Assembly: GCF_030272615.1 (NCBI RefSeq)
Contig: NC_081412.1
Location: 690,310,083-690,374,082 of the forward strand
From: Cryptomeria japonica
Lineage: Eukaryota > Streptophyta > Pinopsida > Cupressales > Cupressaceae
Length of the DNA stretch: 64,000 nt
Direction: 5' to 3'
Below are positions 23,284-34,771 of this stretch, in pieces (positions within the stretch are counted from its first letter, which is position 1; each line of letters opens with the position of its first letter). The notes below the pieces were generated by a model, which searched no databases, was not told the DNA's origin, and worked only from the letters and a program-made list of their open reading frames with translations. The translations under genes and the position numbers were made by a program.

Positions 23284-25526
23284 ATGGCAACTATTAGTTC
23301 AACTTATGTTTTCTGGAAGGACAACCCTAGGCTTGATGGAACAAACTATAGAATATGAAAGATTTGGATGGAGACTCATTTAAGATGCATTGGAAATTAA
23401 ATTTGGGAAATAACTCAGAATGGTTACACTCCTCATAATTCAACATCTGGCCTTCCTACACCAACATACTTTGATAAGAACATTGAGAATGATTACAGAG
23501 CTAGAGAAGCCCTCTTAAGTGCCTTATTATATCAGCAAATCATAGGACTATTAGACAAATCTTTGGCAAAATATATATGGGACAAGTTGGAGACACTGAA
23601 TGAAGTTGGTCTTACAATTAAAATTACAAAAGTTGAATGTTATTGGGTAAGATATGAAAGCTTAAAGATGGAAGAAGATGAAAAAAATTCTGCATTCATG
23701 AAAAGAGTTAATGAAATTGTATTGGGAATTTAGCATTGTGGTAGATCTCTGAGTGAGGAAGAGATTATTTCAAAAGTATTAAGGGTTTTGCCATCGACAT
23801 ATAAGATGAAGGTAACTATAATTAATGAGATAATAATCATGCCTAATTCTTTTGTCAATAGAGATACTCTTGTTGGTAAGACATCTTCTTTTGAGCTTGA
23901 ATAATTTGGTCCTCCTAGAGCTACAAAGGTTGATACTGCATTTAAGGCATCTACATCATCAACTGGAAAGCAAGATTGGAAACTTTTGTATGCAAAGGAA
24001 TTGGAAGAGATCAGAAAAGAAGATGAAAAGATTGAGAAACTTTAAGCCCCATTTTCTAGTAGGATACCTAGAGGTCCATCAGGAAGTAAGAAGGAAAAAC
24101 TCCTTTCAAATGTTTTAAATCTAATAAGATAGGTCATTTTAAGTATAGATGTCCTAAAAGAAATTAAAAATTGGAAGAAAGAGCAAGAAGATATTTTAAG
24201 CCTAACCTTGAATATCAGATCAAGCATAAGTACAAGAAATAAAAAAATAAATGGTGCTACTATATTGAGGAAGGAGTAATTGATGACTCAAAAGAAGAAC
24301 TGGAAGGAGATTCAGCTAGTGGATCTGGCAATGGAAAAGATTGGGTATTTTATGCTATGAAGGAAGATGATCTGGAACCGGTTATCAAGAATGAGGAAAA
24401 GGCCCTTGCAGAAAAACATTGAAGACACATATGAATGGGTAATAGGCAGTGGATGTTCTCATCATATGACAGGTGATAAAGGTAAGTTTCTAGCCCTACA
24501 AGAATTTGATGGGGGTCAAGTCAGATTTGGTAATAACAAGGCATGCATGATTAAAGGAAGAGGAACCATTTCATTGGATGGTAAGCATAACACTGGTAAT
24601 GTATATTATATTGAAGGTTTGAAGCATAATCTTTTGAGTGTAGAATAATTGGTAGATAGAGGATTTCAATTACTATTCAAGGATGAAAAGTGCAAAATCA
24701 TTAGCAAATCAGGTTTGGAGATTGCAACTAGTACACAAACAAAAGGTAACATGTTTCACTTGAACTCTGATGAAAATACATGTTTGATTGCACATATTGA
24801 TGTAATTTGGTTATGGAATAAGCGGTTATGTCATGTAAATTTTGATTGCATTGTAAATATCAGTTCAACTAAGGCAGTTAGAGATTTACCTAAGATTGTG
24901 AAGCCTCATAATCCTGTATGTAAAGAATGTCAAATGGGTAAGCAAATCGGAACTTCTTTTAAGAGCATACCTGATAAATGATGTTCTTGATTTTATTCAT
25001 ACTAACCTATGTGAACCCGCTAATACAAGAAGCTTTCAAGGAGATAGATATTTCATGTTAATCATTGATGACTACTCTAGAATGATGTGGGTTGCTTTTC
25101 TAAGGGAGAAATCTGAAGCCTTTGAGAAATTCAAGATCTTTAAAGCTATGGTTGAGATAGAGACAAGAATAAAAATGAAGTGTCTGAGATCTAATCAAGG
25201 TGGTGAATTCACATATGGTGAGTTCAACAGTTATTGTGATAAAAATGGCATTAGGAGGCATTTATCTGCACCTCAGACACCTCAACAAAATGACATTGTG
25301 GAAAGAAAGAACATAACCATTTTGGATGTAGCCATAAGCATGATGATGGAAGATAATTTTCCTCATATCTAGTAGAGAGAAGCAGTAAGTACAACAGTTT
25401 ATACATTCAATAGAGTTCATATCAAAGGAGATATCAGTAAGACACCTTATGAATTATGGTTTGGTCATTCTCCTAGTCTTAAATATTTCAAAATCTTTGT
25501 AAGTAAGTGTTATATCAAAAGAGATG
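23284..25526 (+). pseudogene. E3 gag, protease and integrase remnant
   Basis: Starts at ATG 23284. The Gag body reads RLDGTNY, then METHLRCIG, with stops replacing Trp. The zinc knuckle near 24110-24150 reads CFKSNKIGHFKYRC, the second Cys being Ser. The protease motif is WVIGSGCSHHMT (about 24435), with the catalytic Asp changed to Gly. The pre-integrase block VYYIEGLKHNLLSV ends in a stop near 24646. In the integrase, both catalytic Asp positions are Asn (HTNLCEP about 25000, RSNQGGEF about 25190), while Glu of VERKN remains. GAT to AAT changes are G-to-A transitions. The coding region ends at the LINE junction; RT and RNase H are missing. Confidence 0.9.
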
Positions 25527-25554
25527 GAGTAAGATTACCATCATAACCATTTAA

Positions 25555-25773
25555 TTCAAATGTAGTAGAGAGATTATTGCCAGTTTCAAAGAAATTATTA
25601 TACAACATGCCTTCAGAGAGCAAAACAGTGTTGCTGACTATTTAGCGAATACTGGAGTTAATTCTGATGTTCAAATGATTTGGCATGAGGATGATCTCAA
25701 TTTAAACATTAAAGAGATACTCAAAAAGGACCGTTGTATAGGGAGAGAAGGACAATTAAATCATGACAAGTAA
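25555..25773 (+). pseudogene. LINE ORF2 C-terminus: RNase H domain end
   Basis: In frame 1, from about 25561, the peptide SREIIASFKEIIIQHAFREQN runs into SVADYLANTGV, the classic C-terminal RNase H signature of plant LINE ORF2 (an H..RE.N.VAD.LA pattern). A stop lies just upstream in the same frame (25552-25554), and the frame ends at TAA 25771-25773. Everything before (endonuclease, RT) is absent. The last ~40 residues after the signature are charged and unassigned. This frame overlaps the next ORF by 11 bases. Confidence 0.8.
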
Positions 25774-27442
25774 AAAGCATCACTTACGCCTCACTAGAAA
25801 GGCCATCATTACTTGGCACTGCGGTAGATCTCCTACTATCTCCAAAAAATTTCTGCATGCTTTGTGGGTTACTCAGAGCAATAATTTGAGTTGCATCGGG
25901 AAAGAAGTTCTCAATTTGCAAAGAAACAGAGTCGATATCCTGCATTCGAAAATGGGAGGAGATCTAAGATGCGAAGAACCTGACAACACGTTGACCTAGA
26001 AAGTAATGCCTAAAGTTTGGGCAAAGCTGGAGAAGGGCTCTCTCACTAGCTTCATGGAAAAGCTTGAGGACTATGACAAAGGTAGGGTCAACTTAGCCAT
26101 TTCTAAGATTTCTGAAAACTAGTCTAATGGCTCTTTTAAGCTTTACAAAGTTAAATTTAAGTTGGATGTTGGGCTTATTTCTACTGTGACTAGAATGCCC
26201 CACACTGGGCTCAACTTCTTTCGAGACCTCAAGGTCTCCAACAATGCAGTTACCCTATTCCCGTAGAAAGAGAAAGAGCGGGCCAAAATCGGCAAGGCTA
26301 TTGGGGGCTACTACGATGTTGCAAACATCAAGAAGTTGTGGGGTTGGGTCCTGAATGCAATCATGGAGTATATTATGGTTGATGGCCATTTCTCCAGGGC
26401 CCACACCTACCACTTCATGCTCTTAGACCATTTTAGACACGATAAAAAAGTATCTTTGCCTTACTACCTTTTTCCATCCCTCTCTAGGTCCCTGAACAAG
26501 CACAAGACTAACCCTTCCAGCTCGATTCTCCACTGGGGGCTTCTGCTACTCATCTATGAGCATTGCAAAACCCTCGCTCTGTAGGAAAATAAGTGGATTT
26601 CTGCTTCCCTAGGTAAAAGGAGGATGGAAGAGGGAGATACTAGCAAGGAGAAGGTGTCATCCAAGAAGAAAAGGAAAAGCGGCCCCGGGTTGGAAATTGA
26701 GGACATTGTCAAGGAAAGTAGTGGTATGGAGACGAACGACTCTAACGGTGAAGACAACTAGAAGGAAGAGGAGCTGGGCAATAAGGAAGAAAGTGGAGAT
26801 TTTGAGCCTGGTCAAGATAGCCCTATTCTAAGTGATCACCCTGGTAAGGACAATAGCCATCTGATGGAGGAGATGGCTCCCAAGGATAATGAGGAAACTA
26901 AAGTTAATTCTGAGAAGGAAACAAATAAAGGCTCTAAGAAGAACCTGACTAAGGAACGGGATAGCAAGGACAAGGAAAGTGCTAGTGAGGAGCTTATCCT
27001 GGATAATCTCAAGAAGCTCTCAGAGGCCAGAATGAATTTTGACAGAGGGACTTACGAAACCCTGAAAAACCTGGAGAAGCAAGGGATAAATTTGGATAAA
27101 AAGAGGGAGGATGAAAATAGAGAGCATATTAATTGGAAGCAGGAAATGGAGAATAAGGTAAAATCATTGGAAGATGGAAAAGAAGCAATGAAAAATCTGA
27201 AGGAAATTATCGCAAGTATCCTCTCTGCTGTCACCAAAAACCTGGAAGACATTGCCAAGGTCTTTGACCATACTCCTAAACTAGTTGTGGATCTTGACCT
27301 GGAGGAGGAGACCATCCAGATTGGAAGTGGTGGTGATGCTACCCTAATGGGTGGAACTGTGAAGAGAACCAGGGCCAGTATCAAGAAAGCTATGGCTGCT
27401 ATGACCAAGGACCCTCCCAACTTCAAAGACAACATCAAATAA
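25763..27442 (+). pseudogene. LINE third ORF (~560 codons), plant transposon-protein-like with coiled coil
   Basis: One frame from ATG 25763 to TAA 27440, interrupted by five TAG codons (25997, 26120, 26264, 26582, 26759) and no frameshift. Residues about 105-260 read FKLDVGLISTVTRMPHTG, then LWGWVLNAIMEYIMVDG and FSRAHTYHFMLLDHFRH: the same layout as residues 125-260 of the E7 long ORF. At about residue 300 there is a basic KKKRKSG motif, then an acidic Asp/Glu-Ser region. The C-terminal ~190 residues are charged coiled coil (LKKLSEARMNF, KSLEDGKEAMKNL) with a basic tail (TVKRTRASIKKAM). No enzyme motif. The ATG lies inside the RNase H frame, which suggests coupled translation. Function unknown. 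Confidence 0.75.
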
Positions 27443-27659
27443 CTAGAAGAAATTAGCAGCACCCTGGCTAAAGCCCTGGATAAAATCTGATTCTTGGATG
27501 GCCTACTGGCTTTTAGGGGCTTTTGTGGGTTTTCCTTGGTTTTCTGTTGGTTTTTTCCTTTTGTTCTGTTTCTCTTTGTTTCTCATGGCTTTGTTGTTTA
27601 AGTCTTGCTTGTAAAGGGTTTTGGGGCCCCTTCAAAACCTGCTTTTTCATTAATCAAAA
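27443..27659 (+). other. 3' UTR and tail of the LINE fragment
   Basis: T- and G-rich, then GTAAAGGGTTTTGGGGCCCC and ATTAATCAAAAA at the junction, a form typical of plant LINE 3' ends with a short A-rich tail. The minus-strand E4 protease region starts straight after. Confidence 0.65.
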
Positions 27660-29010
27660 ACTAATTGACCATCACTCAAAATATTATGCCTTAAACCTTC
27701 TACATAATAGACATTATCAATATTATTCTTTCCATTAGAAGAAATAATACCTCTACCTTTGATCATACATGCCTTGTCATCTCCAAATCTAACTTGATCA
27801 CCATTGTATTCTTGTAGGGACAAAAATTTCCCTTTATCTCTAGTCATATGATGTGAGTATCCACTATCAATTACCCATTCATCCTTATCTTCAACTTTTG
27901 CTCCCAGGGCCTTTTCTTCATTCATGATAGCCAATTCTAGTTCATCCTCCTTCAAAGCATAGAACACCCATTCCTTTCCATTTCCACTAGCAGAGTCTTA
28001 TGCCTGTTCATCTCCAGAGTCATAAGTTACTCCTTCCTCATATGCTATGTAGCATTGTTTACTTTTCTTGAATCTATGTTTGTTTGGGTTAGGCTTAAAA
28101 TATTTCTTCTCTTTCCTCAAACCATGCATTCCTTTTAGGACATCTAGATGCAAAATGATCAATCTTATTACATTCAAAACATTTAAAAGGTGATTTTCCT
28201 TCATACTTACTTCCAGTTGGTCCTTTAGGTACTCTTCTAGCAAATAAGGCTTCAAGTTGCTCAATTTCTTCATCTTCTTTTCTCATGTCTTCCAATTATT
28301 TTGCATATAGGGCTTTCCAGTCAGTTTTGCTTGTAGATGTTGATAATGATGCATTAAAAGAAAGTTCAAACTTTACAACTCTAGAAGATCCAAATTTTTC
28401 AACCTCAAAAGCAAATAATTTTTCAATCAGAATGTCTCTATTAACTTAGGTGTTTGCCATTGTTCTTAATTCATTAATTGCAATTGCCTTAATCTTGTAA
28501 GCCGATGGAAGGGCTCTCAAGAATTTGGAAGCTATTTCATATTACCCATAACAATCTCATTTACTCTTTCCATAAACACAACATTTCTTTCATTATCTTC
28601 CATTTTCAAGTTTTCATATCTTACCCAGTAACCATCAAGTTTAGCAATTTTGGAAGTAGGGTCACCTTCATTCAGAGTTTGCAATTTGTCCCACATAACC
28701 TTAGCCAATGATTTGTTAGTCAATACCATGATCTATTGATCAGTAAGTGCACACAAGAGGGCTTCTCTATCTCTGCAATCATTTTCAATATTGTTATCTA
28801 GGTCTGCAGGAGCAGGATTACCAGATACCTGATCACAAGGTGTGTATCCTTTCTCAGTGATCTCCAAAATATCCTTGCCAAGACATCTAAGATGGCTCTC
28901 TATTCGAATTTTCCATATCCCATAATTTGTTCCATCAAGCTTAGGGATTTCTCTTCTGAAAATAGTTGTTGGTTGATTAAAAGTATTATTTATCATAGGA
29001 TCTACCTCAA
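27660..29010 (-). pseudogene. E4 gag and protease remnant
   Basis: Gag starts at ATG 28996 (IPKLDGTNYGIWKIRIESHLRCLG) cut by a stop at 28733, continuing at 28729-28532. A frameshift region follows near 28510. The zinc knuckle is intact in its frame at about 28195-28150 (CFECNKIDHFASRC). The protease motif reads WVIDSGYSHHMT (about 27880), keeping Asp-Ser-Gly with the following Cys changed to Tyr. The pre-integrase start VYYVEGLRHNILS is the last coding sequence before the LINE. Two frames alternate, so this is a pseudogene. Confidence 0.9.
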
Positions 29011-29040
29011 GCGGTTAAGCTTCTACAAAAGAGGACCAAA

Positions 29041-29052
29041 TCTCTGATGCCA
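29041..29052 (-). other. Primer binding site of E4
   Basis: Plus strand TCTCTGATGCCA; two changes from the reverse complement of TGGTATCAGAGC. Confidence 0.85.
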
Positions 29053-29054
29053 AT

Positions 29055-30307
29055 TGTTAGGATAACCGATGAACAATTGAGAGGGGGGGGGGGTGAATTA
29101 GTTATTAACATATTATAGCTTTTAATCCACAATACAACCTTAAACAAATCAAGTACCGATATAACATATACAAATGTCGGTAGGAACAGATACCGATAAA
29201 CAATACAACTTAACAATTAACCAGATAATCAATGCAAAATAACCATACCACATAACACCATGATTTGTATGTGGAAAATGTGGAAAGGGAAAACCACTAT
29301 GAAAAGCCTATGCACAGTCAGATGATACTTCTGCAGAAAGTATGGGTTACAAGAGGGTCCTGCACTTGCAAGATGGGACACTGCTTAGAGCGTACTGCTC
29401 GTTACAAAAGAGTCTCACTAACTACAAAGAGGCTACAACCATCTCAAGATAAATGGACAACAATCCAATAGAGTGAACTATGAGAAATAGCATCTACCAT
29501 GCCTTATTATAGTCCTGGTTAAGCTCAATGCCAGAGGACTAAATCCTCTTATGAATCCAATTCAATCACCAATGATCGATCAACTCCTTTTCCTAAATGA
29601 TATTTCACACATTACATTCCTTGACCATGACCTTTTTAATAACCATGATACTTTAGAAAGAGTTTCTACCTCTTATTTATACAAACCGTAAAGCCTAAAC
29701 CGATTAGGTCGGACACCTAAAGATATTACAATAAGATCATTATATAATTCCATTTACAATGATATGCCATGTTGGCTTAAGACCAAAACAATAATAACAA
29801 ATCCATAAATAATCTTGAATCATCCCGGTAACGTGTAGAGTACATGTTAGTATGATACCACTCCATAGCCTAAATAAGCACTGGACCAATTCTGGGTCCA
29901 CCATGTTAAAGCAATGTCTTTAAGAAGTTTAAGCATGATCAAAGAACATCTTCAACATCCCAAAATCCATGAAGAAGCTGTACCAACACCAATTATGCAT
30001 CTTGTCACAATTCCTCAATGAAAGCTCTTTCGGTGAGGCCTTAAATTAGTGTCAGTAAGGGTTTACCAGAGTGTATGATAACATCCAATTACCACACCAA
30101 TACCAACTGACCAAAATATGCTCATGGAGCATCTTTACTAAACCAATCATGCTAGAAGTGTCCAACAAATAATCTCTTTTGCCGGTAACTCTAGATCTTC
30201 TATCGGTAACAAAACCTGTCTGTCGATAACCAACCATAACAACTAGTGTTGACATCAATGACAAAACATCAATGCAGCACATAATAAATTAATCCATAAT
30301 GCCAATA
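29055..30307 (-). repeat. 5' LTR of E4 (1,253 bp)
   Basis: Plus-strand start TGTTAGGATAACC; end GCCAATA (CA changed to TA). It matches the E6 LTR at 37648-38901 closely in sequence and length. Confidence 0.9.
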
Positions 30308-30645
30308 ATTTATTCTATTTGATTCTTTGGCATTGTTATCAAAGGGGGAGGAATATATGTGAAAAATCATTGCTATTGATTGCACTCCTTAGGGGTAGTT
30401 TGGAGGTATTAAGTCTTTTTGATTCATTTTTGGTTCAGAGCTTCACTGCTATATCATTTCATGGGAGATTGTTGGCGGTCTTCCATTGGGGGAGACTTGT
30501 TTGGCATTTTCTTGGCACTTGGATGTTTTTCACATCTAGTGTTGCCATCAATGCGAAAGGGGGAGATTATTGGCCATATGATATTTATTATGTGTTGCAT
30601 TGATGTTTTGTCATTGATGTCAACACTTGTTGTTATGGTTGTTTA
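30308..30645 (+). mobile_element. Plus-strand copia 3' end fragment, probably of E3
   Basis: Contains three polypurine tracts (about 30341-30352, 30488-30495, 30555-30566) with the GCCATCAATGC motif before the last, then the first 78 bases of a family LTR (30568-30645, ending in GTTTA). E5 is inserted in that LTR. No coding sequence. Orientation and family fit the missing end of E3. Confidence 0.75.
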
Positions 30646-31849
30646 TGTTAGATAGTTCAAATAACCGGAAGACAACTAAGAGGGGGAGGGTGAATCAGTT
30701 GTCTTAGATTACTGGAACTATTAACAATTTGAAACTTTAATACTAGAACTCAAAACATTAATACTGGAATAGCAGTTAAACCAATTAAGCACAAACAATA
30801 ATCACATAATAAAAACCATCCACATGACACCAAGATTTGTACATAGAAAACTCGGTAAAGGGAAAAACCAAGGTGGGAAGCCTACCCACAATCAGATAAT
30901 ACTTTTGTAGTATGTGAATTACAATTGAGGGGCCTGCACTTGCAAGAAGGCCAACAGCCTAGAGTGTAGTGCTCATCACAAAAGGAGCCTCATTGACTAC
31001 ATAGAAATATAAACTACAATCTAGAGAAGTGTTGAACTGCAAAAGATAGCATCTTCTATGCGTGAGTACAATTCTGGTTAAGCTCAATACCAAAGGATTG
31101 AATCCTCTTACATAAACCCAATTTGATCTTCAATGATATACCAAATCCTTTGCCTGAATGATATCACATTATTTGCACATTACATTCCTTGACCATGACC
31201 TTTTCATAACCATGATGATCTATAGTGAGATCTTACATCTATATATACAAATCCTCGACCATAAACAATTAGGTTGGACACTTGATAATAAACCAGTTAC
31301 AAACCATGTTGGCCTTAGACCAAACATATAATATCCAACACATAAGACATCCCAGAAACACATCGAGAGGTCCAATCCACACATTACATCAAATTTGGTC
31401 CATAACCTAGATCAATTGGGACCCAGTATATGTCCACATGCTACAACAATGATCTCCATCCACCAAGTCTAAAAAATGATCACCAAAAGCATCCTAAAAA
31501 TCCACCAAAAGATGCACCAACACCACTTATGCAATTCATCAAAGATCCTTATCAAAAGCTCTACTGGTGAAACCCTCATCGAAACTAGAAACTGATCTTC
31601 TAAGCAAGAAGGATAGCATCCGATCACCATACCCAAACCAGTTGACTGAATATGAGCATGATTATCATGAATGAGCCAATTCCATAACCAAATCATATCA
31701 GAGCCTACCGTATCATGTCAGATCCAAATTAACCAAAACCACTCAACCTACCAAGACCAGAAGGGTGCCGGTAAAGCATCCAAACTAGTGTTGACATCAA
31801 TAACAAAACATGAATGTAACACATAATCAATTCCTCCAAATCGCCAACA
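30646..31849 (-). repeat. 3' LTR of E5
   Basis: Plus-strand start TGTTAGATAGTTC, end CGCCAACA; repeated at 36516-37647. Confidence 0.9.
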
Positions 31850-32262
31850 GTCTCCCCCTTTGGCATTGATGGTAACACTAGATGTGAAAAACATCTAAGT
31901 ACCAAGAAATTCCAAACAAGTCTCCCCCAATGGAAGACAACCAACAATCTCCCACATACAGCTCTGAATATCAATATATCCCCCCTTTACTTTACTTATT
32001 CATATCTATCCCCATTTGACTTTTTCTTTTTCTTTCTTTGTCTTTTTCAAATCAATATCTCTCCCCCTTTGACATCAATGCCATAAATCTGACAAAAATA
32101 TCAAAGAAAAAAAAAAAAACATTGAATCACAAATCTGACTACTCCCCCTGAGCAGTAGCATCCCACATCAGTACCAGAATGAATATAATCTCTGATAATG
32201 CATATCGGATTGATTCAAAACCACATCAATCAAGTCTCTATCGGAGGGGCAGAAACTCCCAA
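31850..32262 (-). promoter_or_regulatory. E5 3' untranslated region with polypurine tract array
   Basis: The tract at the LTR is GTCTCCCCCTTTGGC (31850-31864, plus strand). Similar C-runs follow at about 31921-31928, 31980-31989, 32060-32070 and 32142-32149; the fourth is again followed by GACATCAATGCC. No coding sequence. Confidence 0.8.
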
Positions 32263-33800
32263 TCAATCTCTCAGATACTCAAATGATTCCTTGGGCAAAG
32301 TTTTAGTGAAAATATCTGCAATCTTCTCTTTAGTGTTCACATAAACTAGTCTAATTTCATTTGTTTCCACCCTTTCTTTGAAAAAGTTATACTTGATAGA
32401 TATGTGCTTTGTTTTAGAATAAAATATCGGATTTTTTGATATATCGATAGCAGCAAAGTTATCACAGTGAATAACTACCGATGCATCACAATCCACCTTT
32501 ATATCCTTCAACATTTTCTTCATCCATAAAAATTGTGTCCAATTAGTAGCAGCAGCAACATACTCAGCTTCAACAATAGATAAAGACGTACATGATTGTT
32601 TCTTGTTGATCCATGAAACCAACTTATTTCCAAGAAAGAAAGATCAACCATAAGTGCTTTTGCAGTCATCAATATCTCCAGCCCAAACAACATTTGTATA
32701 TGCACATAAAGTAAAGTTAACATCCTTAGGGTACGACAAACCATATTCTGATATACCTTGCAAGTATCTAAAAATCCCTTTAACCGGAATCTCATGATTT
32801 TCTCTAGGATCACTCTGAAATCTTGAAACAATACAGATAGAATTCATAATGTTAGGCCTAGTCTGAGTCAAATAAAGTAGAACTCCAATCATAGATTTGT
32901 ATCTTGTAGGATTTACTAGTGCAGAAACATCTTTTCTTGTCAATTTCTCACTTGTAACCATAGGAGTACTTACTGGTTTGGAATCTCCCATACCAAATTT
33001 CTTCAATAATTCCTTAGCATTTTTAGTTTGACAAATGAAAATACCTTTGTTAGTCTAAGCAATCTCCAAACCTAAGAAAAATTTCATCTCACCAATCATA
33101 GACATCTCAAATTCTTTCTCCATATTCTTAGAAAATTCTATGCATAACTTGTCTTCACCTCCAAAAATAATGTCATCAACAAATACTTTAATAACCAGTA
33201 TATCATAATCATTTATCTTATAAAATAAATTACTGTAAGCACTACCCTTAGTAAAACCAAGCTTCAGAAGATATTTATCCAACCTAGCATACCAAGCTCT
33301 AGGTGCTTGTTTCAATCCATATAAAGCTTTCCTTAACCTGCAAACCATACTTGTATCATTTTATAGTAAAAAATCATCAATTTTCTCAATATAAACTTCA
33401 TCATCAAGATCCCCATTCAAAAATGCACATTTAACATCCATCTGATAAACCTTGTAGTTTTTATAAGCAACATAGGCAAGAAATAATCTTACAGCTTCAA
33501 TCCTAGCCACAGGTGCAAAAGTCTCTCCATAATCAATTCCTTCCCTTTTAGAATATCCTTTAGAAACCAATCTAGCCTTATTCCTTATAACTTGACCATC
33601 CTCATTCAATTTATTCTTAAAAACCCATTTAGTTTTAATAGCATTTTTATTTTTAGGCAGGGGAACCAAGGTCCATGTGTTATTTTTCTCAATCTGATCT
33701 AATTCTTATTCCATAGCTTTCAAACAATATTCATCTTTACATGCCTCAATTATTGATACCAGTTCAACTTGTGAAATTAAACATACCTCATTAGTTTCCA
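32263..33800 (-). pseudogene. E5 reverse transcriptase and RNase H
   Basis: One frame from about 33669 to 32263 with a few stops. RT shows [29 protein letters not shown], the first catalytic block YQMDVKCAFLNG (intact), LYGLKQAPRAWY and the active site VFVDDIIFGG (intact, about 33195). RNase H shows KSTYG.SFFLG (stop), VEAEYVAAATN, IHCDNFAAIDISKN, KHISIKYNFFKERV and ADIFTKTLPKESFEYLRD. Stops lie at 33361, 33055 and 32644. All RT catalytic Asp residues survive, unlike E2. Confidence 0.93.
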
Positions 33801-34055
33801 GTCTTCTTCTTGTCATCACTCCATTTCTCTTATCCCCAATGATCTGATCTTCTAATTGATTCAATCTCACATACCTAGGAGTCTTCTGACTTTCTATTCC
33901 TCTTCCTTGTTCTTCAATTACTATAGAATTCTTTGATACTACTAGAGTAACTAGTTCAACACTCTATTCCGGTAAAGTTGCTACTAGTTTATATATAATT
34001 ATTTCCACTATCAATTCCTTCTCATAAACTGGGATTTGACTTTTATTCAACTCCT

Positions 34056-34771
34056 CTACTTTGACATTAGTACTCTCCACAATTCTCTGCAATCTCTTGT
34101 TATAACATATATATGCTTTTCTTTCATTAGAATAGCCAAAAATATGCCATCATCACATCTAGGATTAAATTTCCCAATGATATCATCTCTCTTGATATAA
34201 CATTTACTACCAAAAAATCTAAAATACTTAACTGTAGGTGTATTGCCAAACCATAATTCATAAGGTGTCTTAATAGTTTCTCCTTTGATATGTACTTTAT
34301 TGAATGTATAAACTGTTAATCTCATTGCTTCTCTCTAGTAGATATAAGGTAGACTATCTTCCATCATCATTGTTCTAGCAACATCCAAGATACTTTTGTT
34401 CTTCCTTTCCACAACTCCATTCTGCTGAGGTGTCTAGGGAGTAGAAAATTGTCTTCTTATACCATGCTTCTCACAAAAGTTATTAAACTCACTAGATGTG
34501 AATTCTCCACTATGATCTGACCTCAAACATTTAATCTTCAATCCTATCTCAGTTTCCACTTTATCCTTAAAGACAAGTTAAACTTTTCAAATGCTTCAGA
34601 TTTCTCTTTTAGAAAAGTAACCCACATCATTCTAGTATAATCATCAATTATTAGCATGAAATATCTATCACCTTGAAAACTTTTAACTCTAGCAGGGCCA
34701 CACAATTTAGTATGAATAAGATCAAGAACATCATTTGATTTATCTTGTATACTCCTAAAAGAGGTTCTGAA
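34056..34771 (-). pseudogene. E5 integrase remnant
   Basis: The first catalytic Asp is lost: the block reads HTKLCGP (about 34715). The second survives in RSDHSGEF (about 34510) and the Glu in NGVVERKN (about 34410), but a frameshift near 34580 separates them from the start of the domain. GSKCYIKRDD follows at about 34210. A stop (TAG 34772) lies between the pre-integrase CKECRMGK motif and the core. Confidence 0.88.

Larger units (their letters stand above)
22135..25526 (+). mobile_element. Ty1/copia element E3, 5' half
   Basis: LTR, primer site, gag, protease, pre-integrase and integrase on the plus strand, stopping abruptly in the integrase C-terminal block (SKCYIKRD) at about 25525, where a LINE fragment begins. 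The same family as E4, E5 and E6 by LTR end (GGTTATCCTAACA) and proteins. The plus-strand fragment at 30308-30645 is probably its 3' end. Confidence 0.85.
25527..27659 (+). mobile_element. LINE (non-LTR) 3' fragment with an extra downstream ORF
   Basis: Starts inside a LINE RNase H domain and ends with a 3' UTR finishing in ATTAATCAAAAA. Between them is a ~560-codon ORF overlapping the RNase H stop. 5' truncation is typical of LINEs. It separates plus-strand E3 from minus-strand E4, and no target duplication is visible, so insertion probably went with a deletion. The 5' limit is uncertain by about 20 bases. Confidence 0.75.
27660..30307 (-). mobile_element. Ty1/copia element E4, 5' half
   Basis: 5' LTR (29055-30307), primer site and gag-protease on the minus strand, cut at the pre-integrase block (HNILSDGQL) by the LINE at 27659. 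Integrase, RT, RNase H and the 3' LTR are absent. It lies against a plus-strand copia 3' UTR (30308), into which it seems to have been inserted. Confidence 0.88.

Noticed and set aside
30052-30655. Several 76-94 codon ORFs on both strands
   Set aside because: They lie in LTR and 3' UTR sequence, differ between LTR copies and show no domain.
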